Below the pieces are notes generated by a model, which was not told where the DNA came from, searched no databases, and saw only the letters and a list, made by a program, of their open reading frames with translations. A stretch of 38,696 nt of DNA from JADHLK01 sp038131695 (GTDB lineage: Bacteria; Pseudomonadota; Alphaproteobacteria; Puniceispirillales; Puniceispirillaceae): positions 1-38,696 of the forward strand of contig JAYPQA010000017.1 in NCBI GenBank assembly GCA_038131695.1, written 5' to 3'. The position numbers were made by a program, and so were the translations under genes. Positions 24,945 to 33,187 of the stretch are shown here, one piece after another (position 1 is the first letter of the stretch; each line of letters opens with the position of its first letter).

Positions 24945-25849
24945 CGGGTTTTTTCAGAAACCGGCGGTTCTTGCCGCCCAGCCGGGTCCGCATCTCCGCA
25001 TCTGGCACAGCGGCCGGGCGCATCCCGTCTGCTGCCAGCCCCTCTATGCGCAGCAGGGTGATACGGCGCGGGTCGCCGTCCAGCACCTCAAAAACCAGCC
25101 CGCTGGCATGGCGGATTACCTCACCGCGCACCGGCACCCGGCCGGCCAGCGCAAAGACCAGCCCGCCCAGCGTATCGATCTCATCCCGGTCTTCTTCCTC
25201 CAGCAACGGGCCGGTCACCGCCTCCAGCCTGTCCAGCTCCAGCCTTGCATCGGCTATCGCGGTGCCATCACCGGCCTGCTCAAAGCGCGGCGGGGCCGTA
25301 TCATCATGCTCATCCTCAATCTCGCCGACAATTTCCTCAACCAGATCCTCAATCGTGATCAGCCCGTCCACACCGCCAAATTCATCCACCACCAGCGCCA
25401 GATGGCGACGGCGCAGCCGCATTTCCTGGAGCAGGTCCAGCAGCCGGATAGAGGGCGAGACAAACAGCACCGGACGCAGCAATTTTTCCAGCGGCGGGCG
25501 CGTCTGATTCAAAAGATGCGGCAACAAATCCTTGAGATGCAGCATCCCGCGCACCGAATCCATCTTGCCGTCATTGGCCGGCACGCGGCTGTGATTGGCG
25601 GCGCTTATCTGGGCGGCCACCATGTCAAAATCCTCGGTTATATCAACGGAGATAATATCAGCGCGCGGGACCATCACATCTTCTGCCGTGATGTCGCGCA
25701 GGCCGAGCATATTTTTCAGCAGCGCGCTTTCGTGATTGTCAAAGCTGGCCTCATCCTTCATTGAGGGTTTCAATCAAATCGGTCAGCTCTTCACGCACGC
25801 TGCCGCGGCGCAGGCTGAACGGTTTTGCCAGGGCTGAAATCAGTTTCAT
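24941..25849 (-). CDS. corC: CorC/HlyC-family CBS-domain protein, two frameshifts
   Basis: Cytosolic CBS-pair protein of the CorC/TlyC family, linked to divalent cation efflux. ATG 25849 follows a strong AGGAGG and encodes MKLISALAKPFSLRRGSVREE. One extra base at CC 25755-25756 (plus strand) shifts the frame; removing it gives TLNEDEASFDNHESALLKNMLGLRDITAEDVMVPRADI. Two CBS motifs follow, then RRRHLALVVDEFGGVDGLITIEDLVEEIVGEIEDEHD and the CorC_HlyC C-terminal domain (IDTLGGLVFALAGRVP, GLVFEVLDGDPRRITLL). Near the end the A6 run (24949-24954) lets the frame run into lnt; one more A would give RFLKKTR and a TGA at 24943-24941 overlapping the lnt ATG. That end is inferred. The start overlaps ybeY by 4 nt. 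Confidence 0.85.
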
Positions 25850-26467
25850 GCTGCCCCTCCTTTGGCCCAGGGATCGGCCAGCCCGGCAGCCCGCATCAGC
25901 TGGCTTTCCAGCGTTTCCATAACCGCCGCCTCATTCTCTGTTTCATGATCAAAGCCGCACAGATGCAACAGCCCATGCAGCAACAGATGCGCCAGATGGG
26001 CCGTCACCGGAATACCGGCCCGCGCCGCCTCTGCCTCTATTGTCCGCGCCATCAAGGCTCAGTCGAAACACACACCTCCTATCTTGCCCCAGGGCCAGAT
26101 CGCCCAGCAGCAGCCGGCCGGTTTGCGGGTCAGATGTGCCATTCTCAAAAGACAGGATATTGGTCGGCCCGTCCTTGCCGCGCCAGTCACGGTTCATCTG
26201 CGCCATCTGTTGATCATCTGTCCAGAGAACAGATAATTGGGCAGCGGGCAGGGGATGCGCCGCCTTGAAACCGGCGATCAAAAGACCGGCTGATTGTGCC
26301 AGATCAGCGTTCAGATACGCCAGCCAGCCGGGCGCGCCCAGCTGATGGTCAATCACAAATTCAGGAAACACCCAATCGGCAAGCGCCTGTGCGTCAGCCG
26401 GGTCAGGCCGGAAAGAGGCAGAAGCCGGACTGTCAGGCTCCGGCACATCCTCAGATGGATTTGTCAT
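25846..26467 (-). CDS. ybeY: Endoribonuclease YbeY, interrupted by a 37-nt insertion
   Basis: Zn-dependent rRNA-processing endonuclease, nearly universal in bacteria. The N-terminal part (from ATG 26467, MTNPSEDVP) contains LSVLWTDDQQMAQMNRDWRGKDGPTNILSF and LLLGDLALG. The C-terminal part, in another frame, has RTIEAEAARAG and the metal-binding HGLLHLCGFDH (HxxxHxxxxxH). Between them 37 nt (26050-26086) do not fit the family; taking them out joins GDLALG to ARTIEAEA and gives 194 aa with no other change. The extra 37 nt nearly duplicate the sequence at the gene's own start. As written the gene makes two partial products, the second able to start at TTG 26055 or ATG 26052. Sequence artefact or real split gene cannot be decided here. 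Confidence 0.85.
26050..26092 (-). repeat. Copy A of a 43-45-nt repeat, inside ybeY
   Basis: Shares 42 positions with copy B at 26474-26518, differing by a missing AGT and an extra T (plus strand). Read on the minus strand it starts CTGGGGCAAGATAGG, continues GGTGTGTGTTTC and ends ACTGAGCCTTGATG. The last six bases, TTGATG, open the C-terminal ybeY frame. Confidence 0.9.
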
Positions 26468-26473
26468 AAGGCT

Positions 26474-26518
26474 CATCAAGGCTCAGTCAGTGAAACACAC
26501 ACCCCTATCTTGCCCCAG
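26474..26518 (-). repeat. Copy B of the repeat, at the start of ybeY
   Basis: Read on the minus strand it ends in TTGATG, which opens the N-terminal ybeY frame, with further in-frame ATG at 26467. Both copies therefore sit directly before a possible start codon. No further copy was noticed in the window. Confidence 0.9.
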
Positions 26519-26642
26519 CCAAACGCCCCTGTCCAGCGGGTGACAGGTTAGGCCGGGTAACCTTTTGGCGCCAGTTACCGGATTGTAACGGTTTTTTGAA
26601 AAAGAAGCGGGCTGAAGGCATCATAGGCGGTTTATTTCGGCA

Positions 26643-27596
26643 TCAGGCTTTCAGGATGCGGGCGACGACCGGGTGGCGCACCACATCCTCGCCGCTGAAG
26701 CGCTGGATACCGACCCCGGCCACCTCACGCAGGCGGGTGGTGGCATCCGCCAGACCGGACAGCTGGCCGCTGGGCAAATCCACTTGCGAGAGATCGCCGG
26801 TAATCACCATGCGCGATCCCTCCCCCAGCCGGGTCAGCACCATTTTCATCTGCACCGGCGTTGTGTTCTGGGCTTCATCAATAATGACAAAGGCGTTGGT
26901 CAGGGTGCGCCCGCGCATAAAAGCCAGCGGGGCAATTTCAATCTCGCCGCTGGCCAGCATCCGCTCCACCTTGTCCTGCGGCATCATATCATAAAGCGCA
27001 TCATAAAGCGGGCGCAGATAGGGATCGACCTTCTCTTTCATATCGCCGGGCAGAAAGCCCAGCCGCTCGCCAGCCTCTACCGCCGGGCGTGAGAGGATCA
27101 GCCGCTCCACCCGCTTCTTTTTCAGCACATCCACCGCCATCGCGACCGCCATATAGGTCTTGCCGGTGCCGGCCGGGCCGAGGCCAAACACAACCTCATT
27201 TTCCTGCATCAGCCGGAAATATTCTGCCTGGCCCGGGGTGCGGGCAGAGATTTTCTTGCGCCAGGTGGTCGCTGAAAAACCGCCTGAAGGCGGGCCGCTG
27301 GCGCGCGGGTCATGGCCATATTCGGTGAGGCGCAAAATATCCTCCAGCAGGGCTTCTCCCATCCCGTCCTGCAGCGGGCTGTGGCCGCTGATCACCTTAT
27401 AGAGGCGGGCCAAAACCTCACTGGCCAGCTTTGCCTGATCTGGCGTGCCAGCAATTTTGAGATGATTGCCAAAGCTGTCAATGCGCACATCCAGCGCTTT
27501 TTCAACCCGTGCCAGATTGCGGTTATGCTGACCGCATACCAGCGCAAAGGTCTCATTATCCTGAAATTCCAGCTGCATGGTCTTGCTTGCTGCCAT
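26643..27596 (-). CDS. phoH: PhoH-like ATPase
   Basis: PhoH-family P-loop ATPase, probably acting on RNA with YbeY. About 317 aa. An N-terminal KH-like segment (DNETFALVCGQHNRNLARVEKAL) precedes the ATPase core: Walker A GPAGTGKT, the downstream SRPAVEAGERLGFLPGDMKEKVDPY that marks PhoH, Walker B VIIDEAQN, and ITGDLSQVDLP. The start is uncertain: 27596 avoids overlap with miaB, whereas ATG 27620 overlaps it by 20 nt. The phoH-ybeY-corC-lnt order is standard; the 175-bp gap before ybeY holds repeat copy B and an inverted repeat near 26553-26581. Confidence 0.95.
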   Translation of the reverse strand: MAASKTMQLEFQDNETFALVCGQHNRNLARVEKALDVRIDSFGNHLKIAGTPDQAKLASEVLARLYKVISGHSPLQDGMGEALLEDILRLTEYGHDPRASGPPSGGFSATTWRKKISARTPGQAEYFRLMQENEVVFGLGPAGTGKTYMAVAMAVDVLKKKRVERLILSRPAVEAGERLGFLPGDMKEKVDPYLRPLYDALYDMMPQDKVERMLASGEIEIAPLAFMRGRTLTNAFVIIDEAQNTTPVQMKMVLTRLGEGSRMVITGDLSQVDLPSGQLSGLADATTRLREVAGVGIQRFSGEDVVRHPVVARILKA

Positions 27597-27600
27597 CTTG

Positions 27601-28953
27601 TCAAGCAGCCCCTTTCGCATCCAGCAGGCTGGCCTTTACCGAATTCTGGCCAGCCTCGGAAATCACCACCGGCAGGATTTGGCCAATCAGATCACGCGGC
27701 CCGTCCAGATAAACTGACTGCATATAGGGGCTGCGGGCAGCCAGCTGGCCAGGCCGGCCAGCCGATTTTTCGATCAGAATATCCATCTGGCTGCCTTCAG
27801 TCCCCTTGTTAAAGGCCAGCTGCCAGGCATCCAGCAGCTGTTGCAGGGCTGCCAGCCTGTCCGCGCTGACTTGTGCCTCTACCTGATCAGCCTGGCCAGC
27901 CGCCGGGGTGCCGGGACGGGCAGAATATTTGAAGGAATAGGCCGCCGCATAGCCGGCCGCATCCACCAGCTTCAGCGTATCGGCGAAATCACGATCCGTC
28001 TCGCCCGGAAAGCCGACAATAAAATCACCGGACAGCGCAATATCCGGCCGATAGCTGCGCAAACGGTCAAGGATTTTCAGATAATCAGCTGCGGTATGGC
28101 GCCGGTTCATCGCCTGCAAAATCCGGTCTGATCCCGATTGCACCGGCAAATGCAGATAAGGCATCAAGGCCGGCACATCGCGGTGCGCGCTCATCAAATC
28201 CTCATCCATATCCAGCGGGTGTGAGGTGGTGTAGCGCAGCCTGTCCAGCCCGTCTGTCTCTGCCAGCTGGCGCAGCAGCCGGCCCAGCCCCCATTCCCGG
28301 CCATCCGGCCCCTGGCCATGCCAGGCATTGACATTCTGGCCGAGCAGGGTCAGCTCTCTGGAACCCTGTGCCACCAGCCTTTTGGCCTCAGCCAGAATCT
28401 GGTCAACCGGGCGGGAAAATTCCGCGCCCCTTGTATAGGGCACCACACAGAAGCTGCAAAATTTATCGCAGCCTTCCTGCACTGACAAAAAGGCCGCCGG
28501 GCCGCGCGGGCTGGCTTCTTCGGGCAGGCTGTCAAATTTCGCCTCAGCCGGAAATTCGGTATCCACCAGATGGCGGCGCGCGCCGGGATCCAGCTGCGAG
28601 ACCAGCTCTGGCAGCCGGTGATAGGTTTGCGGGCCCACCACCATATCGACAAAGGGCGCGCGGCGGGTAATCTCAGCCCCTTCTGCCTGGGCCACACAGC
28701 CGGCAACAGCGATCCGCATCTCGCGGCCCTGCTGATCTGCGGCGCGGTCTTTGAGCTTGCGCAGGCGGCCCAGTTCGGAAAACAGCTTTTCGGCTGCCTT
28801 TTCCCGAATATGACAGGTATTCAGGATAACCATATCGGCATTTTCCGGCCCAGCAGCCGGGCCATAGCCCAGCGGAGCCAGCAAATCTGCCATCCTGTCT
28901 GAATCATAGACATTCATCTGGCATCCCCAGGTTTTGATATAGAGCTGTTTCAT
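27601..28953 (-). CDS. miaB: tRNA-2-methylthio-N6-dimethylallyladenosine synthase MiaB
   Basis: Radical-SAM methylthiotransferase that adds methylthio to i6A37 of tRNAs reading UNN codons. 450 aa. The N-terminal UPF0004 domain holds the auxiliary-cluster cysteines Cys11 (WGCQMN), Cys47 (NTCHIRE) and the Cys of AVAGCVAQ. The radical-SAM motif is CDKFCSFC before VVPYTRG. LTLLGQNVNAW, LHLPVQSGSD and DFIVGFPGET are family blocks, and the C-terminal about 65 residues form the TRAM domain. In many alphaproteobacteria a fur gene lies between rimI and miaB; here the 64-bp gap is empty. Confidence 0.97.
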   Translation of the reverse strand: MKQLYIKTWGCQMNVYDSDRMADLLAPLGYGPAAGPENADMVILNTCHIREKAAEKLFSELGRLRKLKDRAADQQGREMRIAVAGCVAQAEGAEITRRAPFVDMVVGPQTYHRLPELVSQLDPGARRHLVDTEFPAEAKFDSLPEEASPRGPAAFLSVQEGCDKFCSFCVVPYTRGAEFSRPVDQILAEAKRLVAQGSRELTLLGQNVNAWHGQGPDGREWGLGRLLRQLAETDGLDRLRYTTSHPLDMDEDLMSAHRDVPALMPYLHLPVQSGSDRILQAMNRRHTAADYLKILDRLRSYRPDIALSGDFIVGFPGETDRDFADTLKLVDAAGYAAAYSFKYSARPGTPAAGQADQVEAQVSADRLAALQQLLDAWQLAFNKGTEGSQMDILIEKSAGRPGQLAARSPYMQSVYLDGPRDLIGQILPVVISEAGQNSVKASLLDAKGAA

Positions 28954-29017
28954 GCGCCCTCTGGCCTACCCGCCTTTTATTCGCGTTCCTGTTTCCATAT
29001 GGATCAGTGTCGCTGTC

Positions 29018-29550
29018 TTAACAGCCCTTGGCAAGGCTTTCAATATCTGCCGAGCCAGCAGCGGCCTGCCAGCAAAGCAGCACCGCATCCACCCGGCCCG
29101 GCCCACGCCGGTAATAGCCGGGGCGTCTGGCCTGTTCGGCAAAGCCCGCCTTTTGATAGAGCTGGCGGGCCGCCAGATTGTCTTCTGCCACTTCCAGAAA
29201 AATCTCTGCTTGCGGTTGCTGGTGGGCGAAATCCGCGCAAAAGCGGGCCAGCCCGCAAAGCGCGATGCCGCGGCGGCGAAAGCCTGCCGCTGTTGCCAGC
29301 TCTATAATATCACAGACCGGCCCGGACTGGCGGGCCAGGCAAAAGAACAAAGCGCGCGGCCCCGGCTTGTCCGGAGAGACTCCCAGCCCAGAGACTCCCA
29401 GCCCAGCAAGCCGCAAATCCCCGGGCTGGCCAGCAAATGGTTCAGGCTGTTTTGCGACGCAGCCCCTTGGCTATCGCGGGGATAGAGGCTGGCAAGGGCC
29501 GCGCGATGGGTCGCCTCTGCCGGATCCAGGAACTGCCAGGCCAGCTGCAT
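29018..29550 (-). CDS. rimI: RimI-like GNAT N-acetyltransferase, one frameshift
   Basis: Ribosomal-protein-alanine N-acetyltransferase family. The N-terminal frame reads MQLAWQFLDPAEATHRAAL through LNHLLASPG; the C-terminal frame has FFCLARQSGPVCDIIELATAAGFRRRGIA (acetyl-CoA-binding R/Q-x-x-G-x-A), FLEVAEDNLAARQLYQKAGF and RPGYYRR, the GNAT core. They join at the C4 run 29419-29422 (plus strand): one more base gives SPGDLRLAGLGVS and about 177 aa. A 15-bp in-frame tandem duplication lies just after. The ATG overlaps the tsaB stop by one base, and tsaB-rimI is a conserved pair. RimI rather than a generic acetyltransferase is inferred from that position. Confidence 0.85.
29375..29404. repeat. 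15-bp tandem duplication in rimI
   Basis: AGAGACTCCCAGCCC occurs at 29375-29389 and 29390-29404, identical and back to back. On the coding strand it repeats five residues (LGVSG then LGVSP). Confidence 0.9.
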
Positions 29551-30284
29551 CAGCCTGTCTGCCGCGCCGGGCCCAGTTTCGGGGCAGAGAGATAGAGCGG
29601 CTCCAAAGCGGGCAAGGGCGCGCCGGCCCCGATCAGCCGGGCGGCCTCTGCTGCGATCAGCCCGGCCTGCATTTCCAGCGGCAGGCTCTGATAACCAGCA
29701 GGCACAGACAGCCTGTCCAGCAGCTGCGCCGGGCCGACAATGACTGGCCGGGTCCCTGATTTGAGGGTCCCTGATTTGATGGCCGCCTGTTCCAGACAGT
29801 CAGCCAGCCCGGCATCCGGCCATTCGGCAATCTGGGCCAGCTGGCCATCCGGGGTAACCGCACAGGCATGAAAACTGCCGCGTCTGGTATCGGCCAGCAG
29901 CAGGCCGCCCTGATCAGCCAGCTGGGTCTGCACATGACCCTGCAAATATCCAAGGCTGGCAGCAAAGCCGGATATGCCAACCGGCTGGGCCGCTCCGGCC
30001 AGCACAAAACCCGTGGCCGCCGCCAGCGCGGTGCGGATGCCGGTAAAGGAGCCGGGGCCGGTGCAGCTGGCAATATGGGTAATCTCGGCAAAATCACAGC
30101 CCGCACCCTGCCAGACAGAACGGGCCAGCTGAATCAGCCGAGCCGCATGGCCGTGGCGGGCCTCTATCTTGTCAAAACCGGCTTGTTGGCCAGCCTGCCA
30201 CAAGCTGGCAGAACAGCTCTCAGCGCTGGCATCAAGGGCCAGTATCACCGCAGAGGCGGCTTGTGACGGAGGTTTGTTTTCCAT
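29550..30284 (-). CDS. tsaB: tRNA threonylcarbamoyladenosine biosynthesis protein TsaB
   Basis: Partner of TsaD in forming the t6A37 modification of ANN-decoding tRNAs. 244 aa, ASKHA fold. ILALDASAESCSASLW is the N-terminal nucleotide-fold strand pair, HGHAARLIQLARSVW follows, and ASCTGPGSFTGIRTALAAATG is the TsaB signature. Residues near 172-179 (SGTLKSGT) come from a 15-bp tandem duplication in the DNA. It starts the minus-strand run leading to rimI, miaB, phoH and beyond, and is divergent from the deacetylase gene, with which it shares a 152-bp promoter gap. Confidence 0.94.
   Translation of the reverse strand: MENKPPSQAASAVILALDASAESCSASLWQAGQQAGFDKIEARHGHAARLIQLARSVWQGAGCDFAEITHIASCTGPGSFTGIRTALAAATGFVLAGAAQPVGISGFAASLGYLQGHVQTQLADQGGLLLADTRRGSFHACAVTPDGQLAQIAEWPDAGLADCLEQAAIKSGTLKSGTRPVIVGPAQLLDRLSVPAGYQSLPLEMQAGLIAAEAARLIGAGAPLPALEPLYLSAPKLGPARQTG
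29750..29779. repeat. 15-bp tandem duplication in tsaB
   Basis: GGGTCCCTGATTTGA occurs at 29750-29764 and 29765-29779, identical and in frame; it duplicates five residues of TsaB. Confidence 0.92.
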
Positions 30285-30352
30285 TAACTCATCACTTTTG
30301 GCAACGCACCGCTTCTGGCAAGCTTGACCGCCGGGCCAGACAGGCAGAAGGT

Positions 30353-30381
30353 TTGTCCGCAGACAGCGGTCATGCTATAGA
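30353..30381 (+). promoter_or_regulatory. Promoter candidate for the deacetylase gene
   Basis: TTGTCC (30353-30358) and TATAGA (30376-30381) are separated by 17 bp, each matching four of six sigma-70 consensus bases, 56 bp before the ATG at 30437. Downstream, TGGCCAGGGG occurs twice (30408-30417 and 30424-30433); the second copy contains the ribosome-binding site. Confidence 0.4.
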
Positions 30382-30436
30382 GAATTCTGGAACGCGTCAT
30401 CAAAAATTGGCCAGGGGACAAGCTGGCCAGGGGTAA

Positions 30437-31513
30437 ATGAGCAAGAGACAATTGCGGGGGGCACAGGCAAGGATGCAGCCTTTATTCAAATTCAGCTTAA
30501 TGGCATTTGGTTTTTTTCTGGCCAGCCTGATCGGGCCGGGCCTGTCCGGTTTTGCCCGCGCCAACGCCCAGAATGTCGATCATGCCGCCGTGATCATGTA
30601 TCACCGCTTTGATGAGCCAAAATACCCGTCAACCAATATCGCGCTGGCGCAATTTGAGGCGCATCTGCAATTCCTGTCGGAAAATGGCTACAGCGTCCTG
30701 CCGCTGGGGGAGATTGTCAGTCGCCTGCAATCCGGTGAGGGCGTGCCGGACCGGACCGTTGCGATCACCATTGATGATGCCTATCTGTCGGTCTATGAAA
30801 AGGCCTGGCCGCTATTGCAGAAATACGGCTTTGCCTTCACCCTGTTTGTCGCAACCGAGCCGATTGACCGCCGCCTGCGCGGCTATATGAGCTGGGAGCA
30901 GCTGCGCGAGATGCAGGCCGCCGGGGTCAGCATTGGATCGCAAACCAAAACGCATCCGCATATGCACCGTATCAGCCCGGCTGAAGTGGCCGCTGAGCTG
31001 GCGGACTCCTCAGCCCGCTTTCTGGCCGAGCTGGGCCTGCGGCCGGATTTGTTTGCCTATCCGTTTGGCGAATATTCGCTGGCCGTTACCGAGGCTGTCA
31101 AATCAGCTGGCTTTCGCGCCGCCTTTGGCCAGAATTCCGGCATCATGCACGGGGATGATTTGTTTTTTGAATTGCCGCGCTTTGCCTTTAATGAGACCTA
31201 CAGCTCGCTTGACCGGCTGAAACTGGCGGCGAATGGCCAGCCGCTGAAGGTAACCGACATCACCCCGGCAGATATGGTGATCACGCAAAACCCGCCGCTT
31301 TACGGCTTCACCCTGGCTGAGGAAATGCTGCCTGCCAACCAGCTGCGCTGTTTTGCCAGCGGCTATGGCCAGATAGAGGTGACCTTGCTGGGCCAGCGGG
31401 CCGAGGTGCGCCTGCCCGGGCCAATGGACGGGCCGCGCTTCCGCATTAACTGCACCTTGCCGGGAGAGGATGGGCGCTGGCGCTGGTTCGGGCGTCAATT
31501 CCTGACCAAATAG
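30437..31513 (+). CDS. Exported polysaccharide deacetylase-like (NodB-fold) protein
   Basis: 358 aa with an N-terminal signal/anchor (basic start, hydrophobic FSLMAFGFFLASLIGPGLSG to about residue 38, then ARANAQ). NodB-type carbohydrate esterase features follow: VIMYHRFDE (52-60), the catalytic aspartate motif TIDDAY (111-116), IGSQTKTHPHM (166-176) and FAYPFGEYS (207-214). In the second motif, normally H-(S/T)-x-x-H, the first metal-binding His is Gln169 while His173 is kept, so activity or metal use may differ. The C-terminal about 100 residues (from 250) are not a known catalytic part. The substrate could be peptidoglycan or another exported glycan. It is preceded by AGGGGT, and its stop lies 2 bp from the convergent glucosaminidase stop. 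Confidence 0.88.
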   Translation: MSKRQLRGAQARMQPLFKFSLMAFGFFLASLIGPGLSGFARANAQNVDHAAVIMYHRFDEPKYPSTNIALAQFEAHLQFLSENGYSVLPLGEIVSRLQSGEGVPDRTVAITIDDAYLSVYEKAWPLLQKYGFAFTLFVATEPIDRRLRGYMSWEQLREMQAAGVSIGSQTKTHPHMHRISPAEVAAELADSSARFLAELGLRPDLFAYPFGEYSLAVTEAVKSAGFRAAFGQNSGIMHGDDLFFELPRFAFNETYSSLDRLKLAANGQPLKVTDITPADMVITQNPPLYGFTLAEEMLPANQLRCFASGYGQIEVTLLGQRAEVRLPGPMDGPRFRINCTLPGEDGRWRWFGRQFLTK

Positions 31514-31515
31514 AC

Positions 31516-32482
31516 CTAGGAGGTGCGGTTCGGCGCAATCAGCCGCGCCGCATCCAGCGCGTTCAGATTATTCTGGATAATCATCTCATTAAGCAGGGTG
31601 ACATAATCCTCGCGTGTTTCTGCATAAACAGACAGATAGGCTGTCAGATCGCGGCCGCTGGGCTTGTCTCCGGCCTGGATGATCGCATATCTGGCGGCAC
31701 GGAAATCAGCATAGGCCCAATGGCTGTTCAGATTGGTCATATAGGCGCGCACTGAGGCAAACAGGCTGGGGAAGCTGCGGATAACCGCCTTTTCATTGCT
31801 GGCTTCCAGAGGTTTTATGCCGGCCTCTGATGTCCAGGCCCATTGCCCGTAAAGCGCATTGCCTTGCTGGGTGAAGCGCGAACTGCCCCAGCCGGATTCG
31901 ACGGCGGCCTGGGCGAGCGCGAGCGATACCGGAATTTCCTGCACCCGCCTGTCCAGCTCAGCCAGCAGCTGATCAGCGGGCAAGCTGGTATCCAGCCGGT
32001 ATTTCTGGGCAAATTTCAGCAGCTGGCCGGTATTGCCTCTGTCTGGCCCTTTCCAGTAACAGCTGCTCACGCCTTATATCGCGATTCGCCTGCAAGACAA
32101 GCGGCAGAACGATACGGATGAAAGTCTGTTTTTTTTCTGCTGTCGGCAGGCTGGCCATGTCATTTGGCATATGGCGCACAAACAACGAGGGAACCGGCTG
32201 GACACCCGAAGACCGCCGCGGCGGCAGGGGCTGTGACACAAAGGCTGGCAGGCTGGCTGCCGCCATATCCGGCCGGCCCTTGGCGGACGGCAGGCTACCC
32301 TCTGCGACCAGCGCATCATGGCGCATCGGATCGCTGGCGTCATGTTTGCTTGCAAAAGGCGTGGGGCTGTGTATGCCCATCCCCGGAACCGCCAGACCGA
32401 CAACCACCACGGCCAGAAGCAGCAGCAGCAAGAGCCGGTTCGTCAACCCTGCCTGTTTTGCGTGTGAACCGGTGCCGCCCAT
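31516..32482 (-). CDS. Bax-like glucosaminidase-domain protein, one frameshift
   Basis: Membrane-anchored peptidoglycan hydrolase-like protein. The N-terminal frame has a hydrophobic segment near 16-35 (LLLLLLLAVVVVGLAVPG), a proline-rich stretch and RHMPNDMASLPTAEKKQTFIRIVLPLVLQANRDIRREQ, typical of Bax relatives. The C-terminal frame carries GNTGQLLKFAQKYRLD and the glucosaminidase core: LALAQAAVESGWGSSRFTQQGNALYGQW (Glu as likely catalytic acid), then SFPSLFASVRAYMTNLNSHWAY and REDYVTLLNEMI. A one-base shift between about 32030 and 32070 separates them; corrected length about 321 aa. The exact base is not identifiable. It precedes an Nfu gene on the same strand and converges with the deacetylase-like gene. 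Confidence 0.83.
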
Positions 32483-32514
32483 ACTCCCCTGACCTGTTCA
32501 TCCTGACTGGACTG

Positions 32515-33069
32515 CTAGAATTCCGCCGGCCGAACTTCCTGCACTTCTGGAATATAGTGCCGCAGCATATTCTCAATTCCCATTTTCAGTGTCGCGGTAG
32601 AGCTGGGACAGCCCGAACAGGCCCCCCGCATTTCCAGCGTCACCACCCCATCTTCAAAGGAATGAAACACAATATCCCCGCCATCCATGGCCACAGCCGG
32701 ACGCACCCTGGTATCAAGCAGATGCTTGATCTGCTGAACCGTGTCATCCTCATCGCCATCGGCTTCTGCCTCAGGGCTTGCAGGCTTGTCCAGCACCGGC
32801 AGGCCAGAGGCGTAATGTTCCATAATCGCGGCCAGAACAGACGGTTTCAGCGCAAACCACTCAGCTGTTTCCTGCTTGGTCACAGCGATAAAATCCCCGC
32901 CCAGAAAAACCGAGACCACCCCGTCCACCCCAAACAGGCGGCGGCCAAGCGGCGAGGTTTCAGCGGCCTCGGCACTGGCCAACTCAACACTGCCCTGGCC
33001 CAGAACATCCGTGCCGGGAATAAATTTCAGCGTCGCCGGATTCGGCGTTTCTTCTGTCTGGATAAACAT
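32515..33069 (-). CDS. Nfu-type iron-sulfur cluster scaffold protein
   Basis: Carries and delivers Fe-S clusters to target proteins. 184 aa from ATG 33069 (MFIQTEETPNPATLKFIPG, the usual Nfu N-terminus), with AAAGGGG nine bases upstream; the ATG three codons earlier sits too close to that site. The N-terminal Nfu domain runs to about residue 95, an acidic linker (EAEADGDEDD) follows, and the C-terminal NifU-like domain has the cluster-binding CSGCPSS and a preceding RPAVAMDGGDIVF. Its neighbours trpS, murJ and glnD on the same strand match other alphaproteobacteria. Confidence 0.95.
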   Translation of the reverse strand: MFIQTEETPNPATLKFIPGTDVLGQGSVELASAEAAETSPLGRRLFGVDGVVSVFLGGDFIAVTKQETAEWFALKPSVLAAIMEHYASGLPVLDKPASPEAEADGDEDDTVQQIKHLLDTRVRPAVAMDGGDIVFHSFEDGVVTLEMRGACSGCPSSTATLKMGIENMLRHYIPEVQEVRPAEF

Positions 33070-33187
33070 GGCAGGCATCCCCTTTTGGCCGACTGGAACG
33101 GGCTGACGGGCCTAGCATAGCCCCTGAGGCATGAGATGGGAAGCCGCCGCCGGGTTTTCAAGCCCGAAAAAGCGGGCTGGTCAGAAA

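Noticed and set aside
23998..25773. A 591-residue CorC protein extending through lnt
   Set aside because: The last about 310 residues are lnt read out of frame and resemble nothing; one base in the A6 run restores a normal stop.
26553..26600. Inverted repeat CCGGGTAAC/GTTACCGG with a nearby T6 run
   Set aside because: The T run follows only on the plus strand, where there is no gene to terminate; on the transcribed minus strand there is no T tract.
33160..33180. AGCCCG/CGGGCT hairpin after trpS as a terminator
   Set aside because: Short stem and no T tract on the minus strand.
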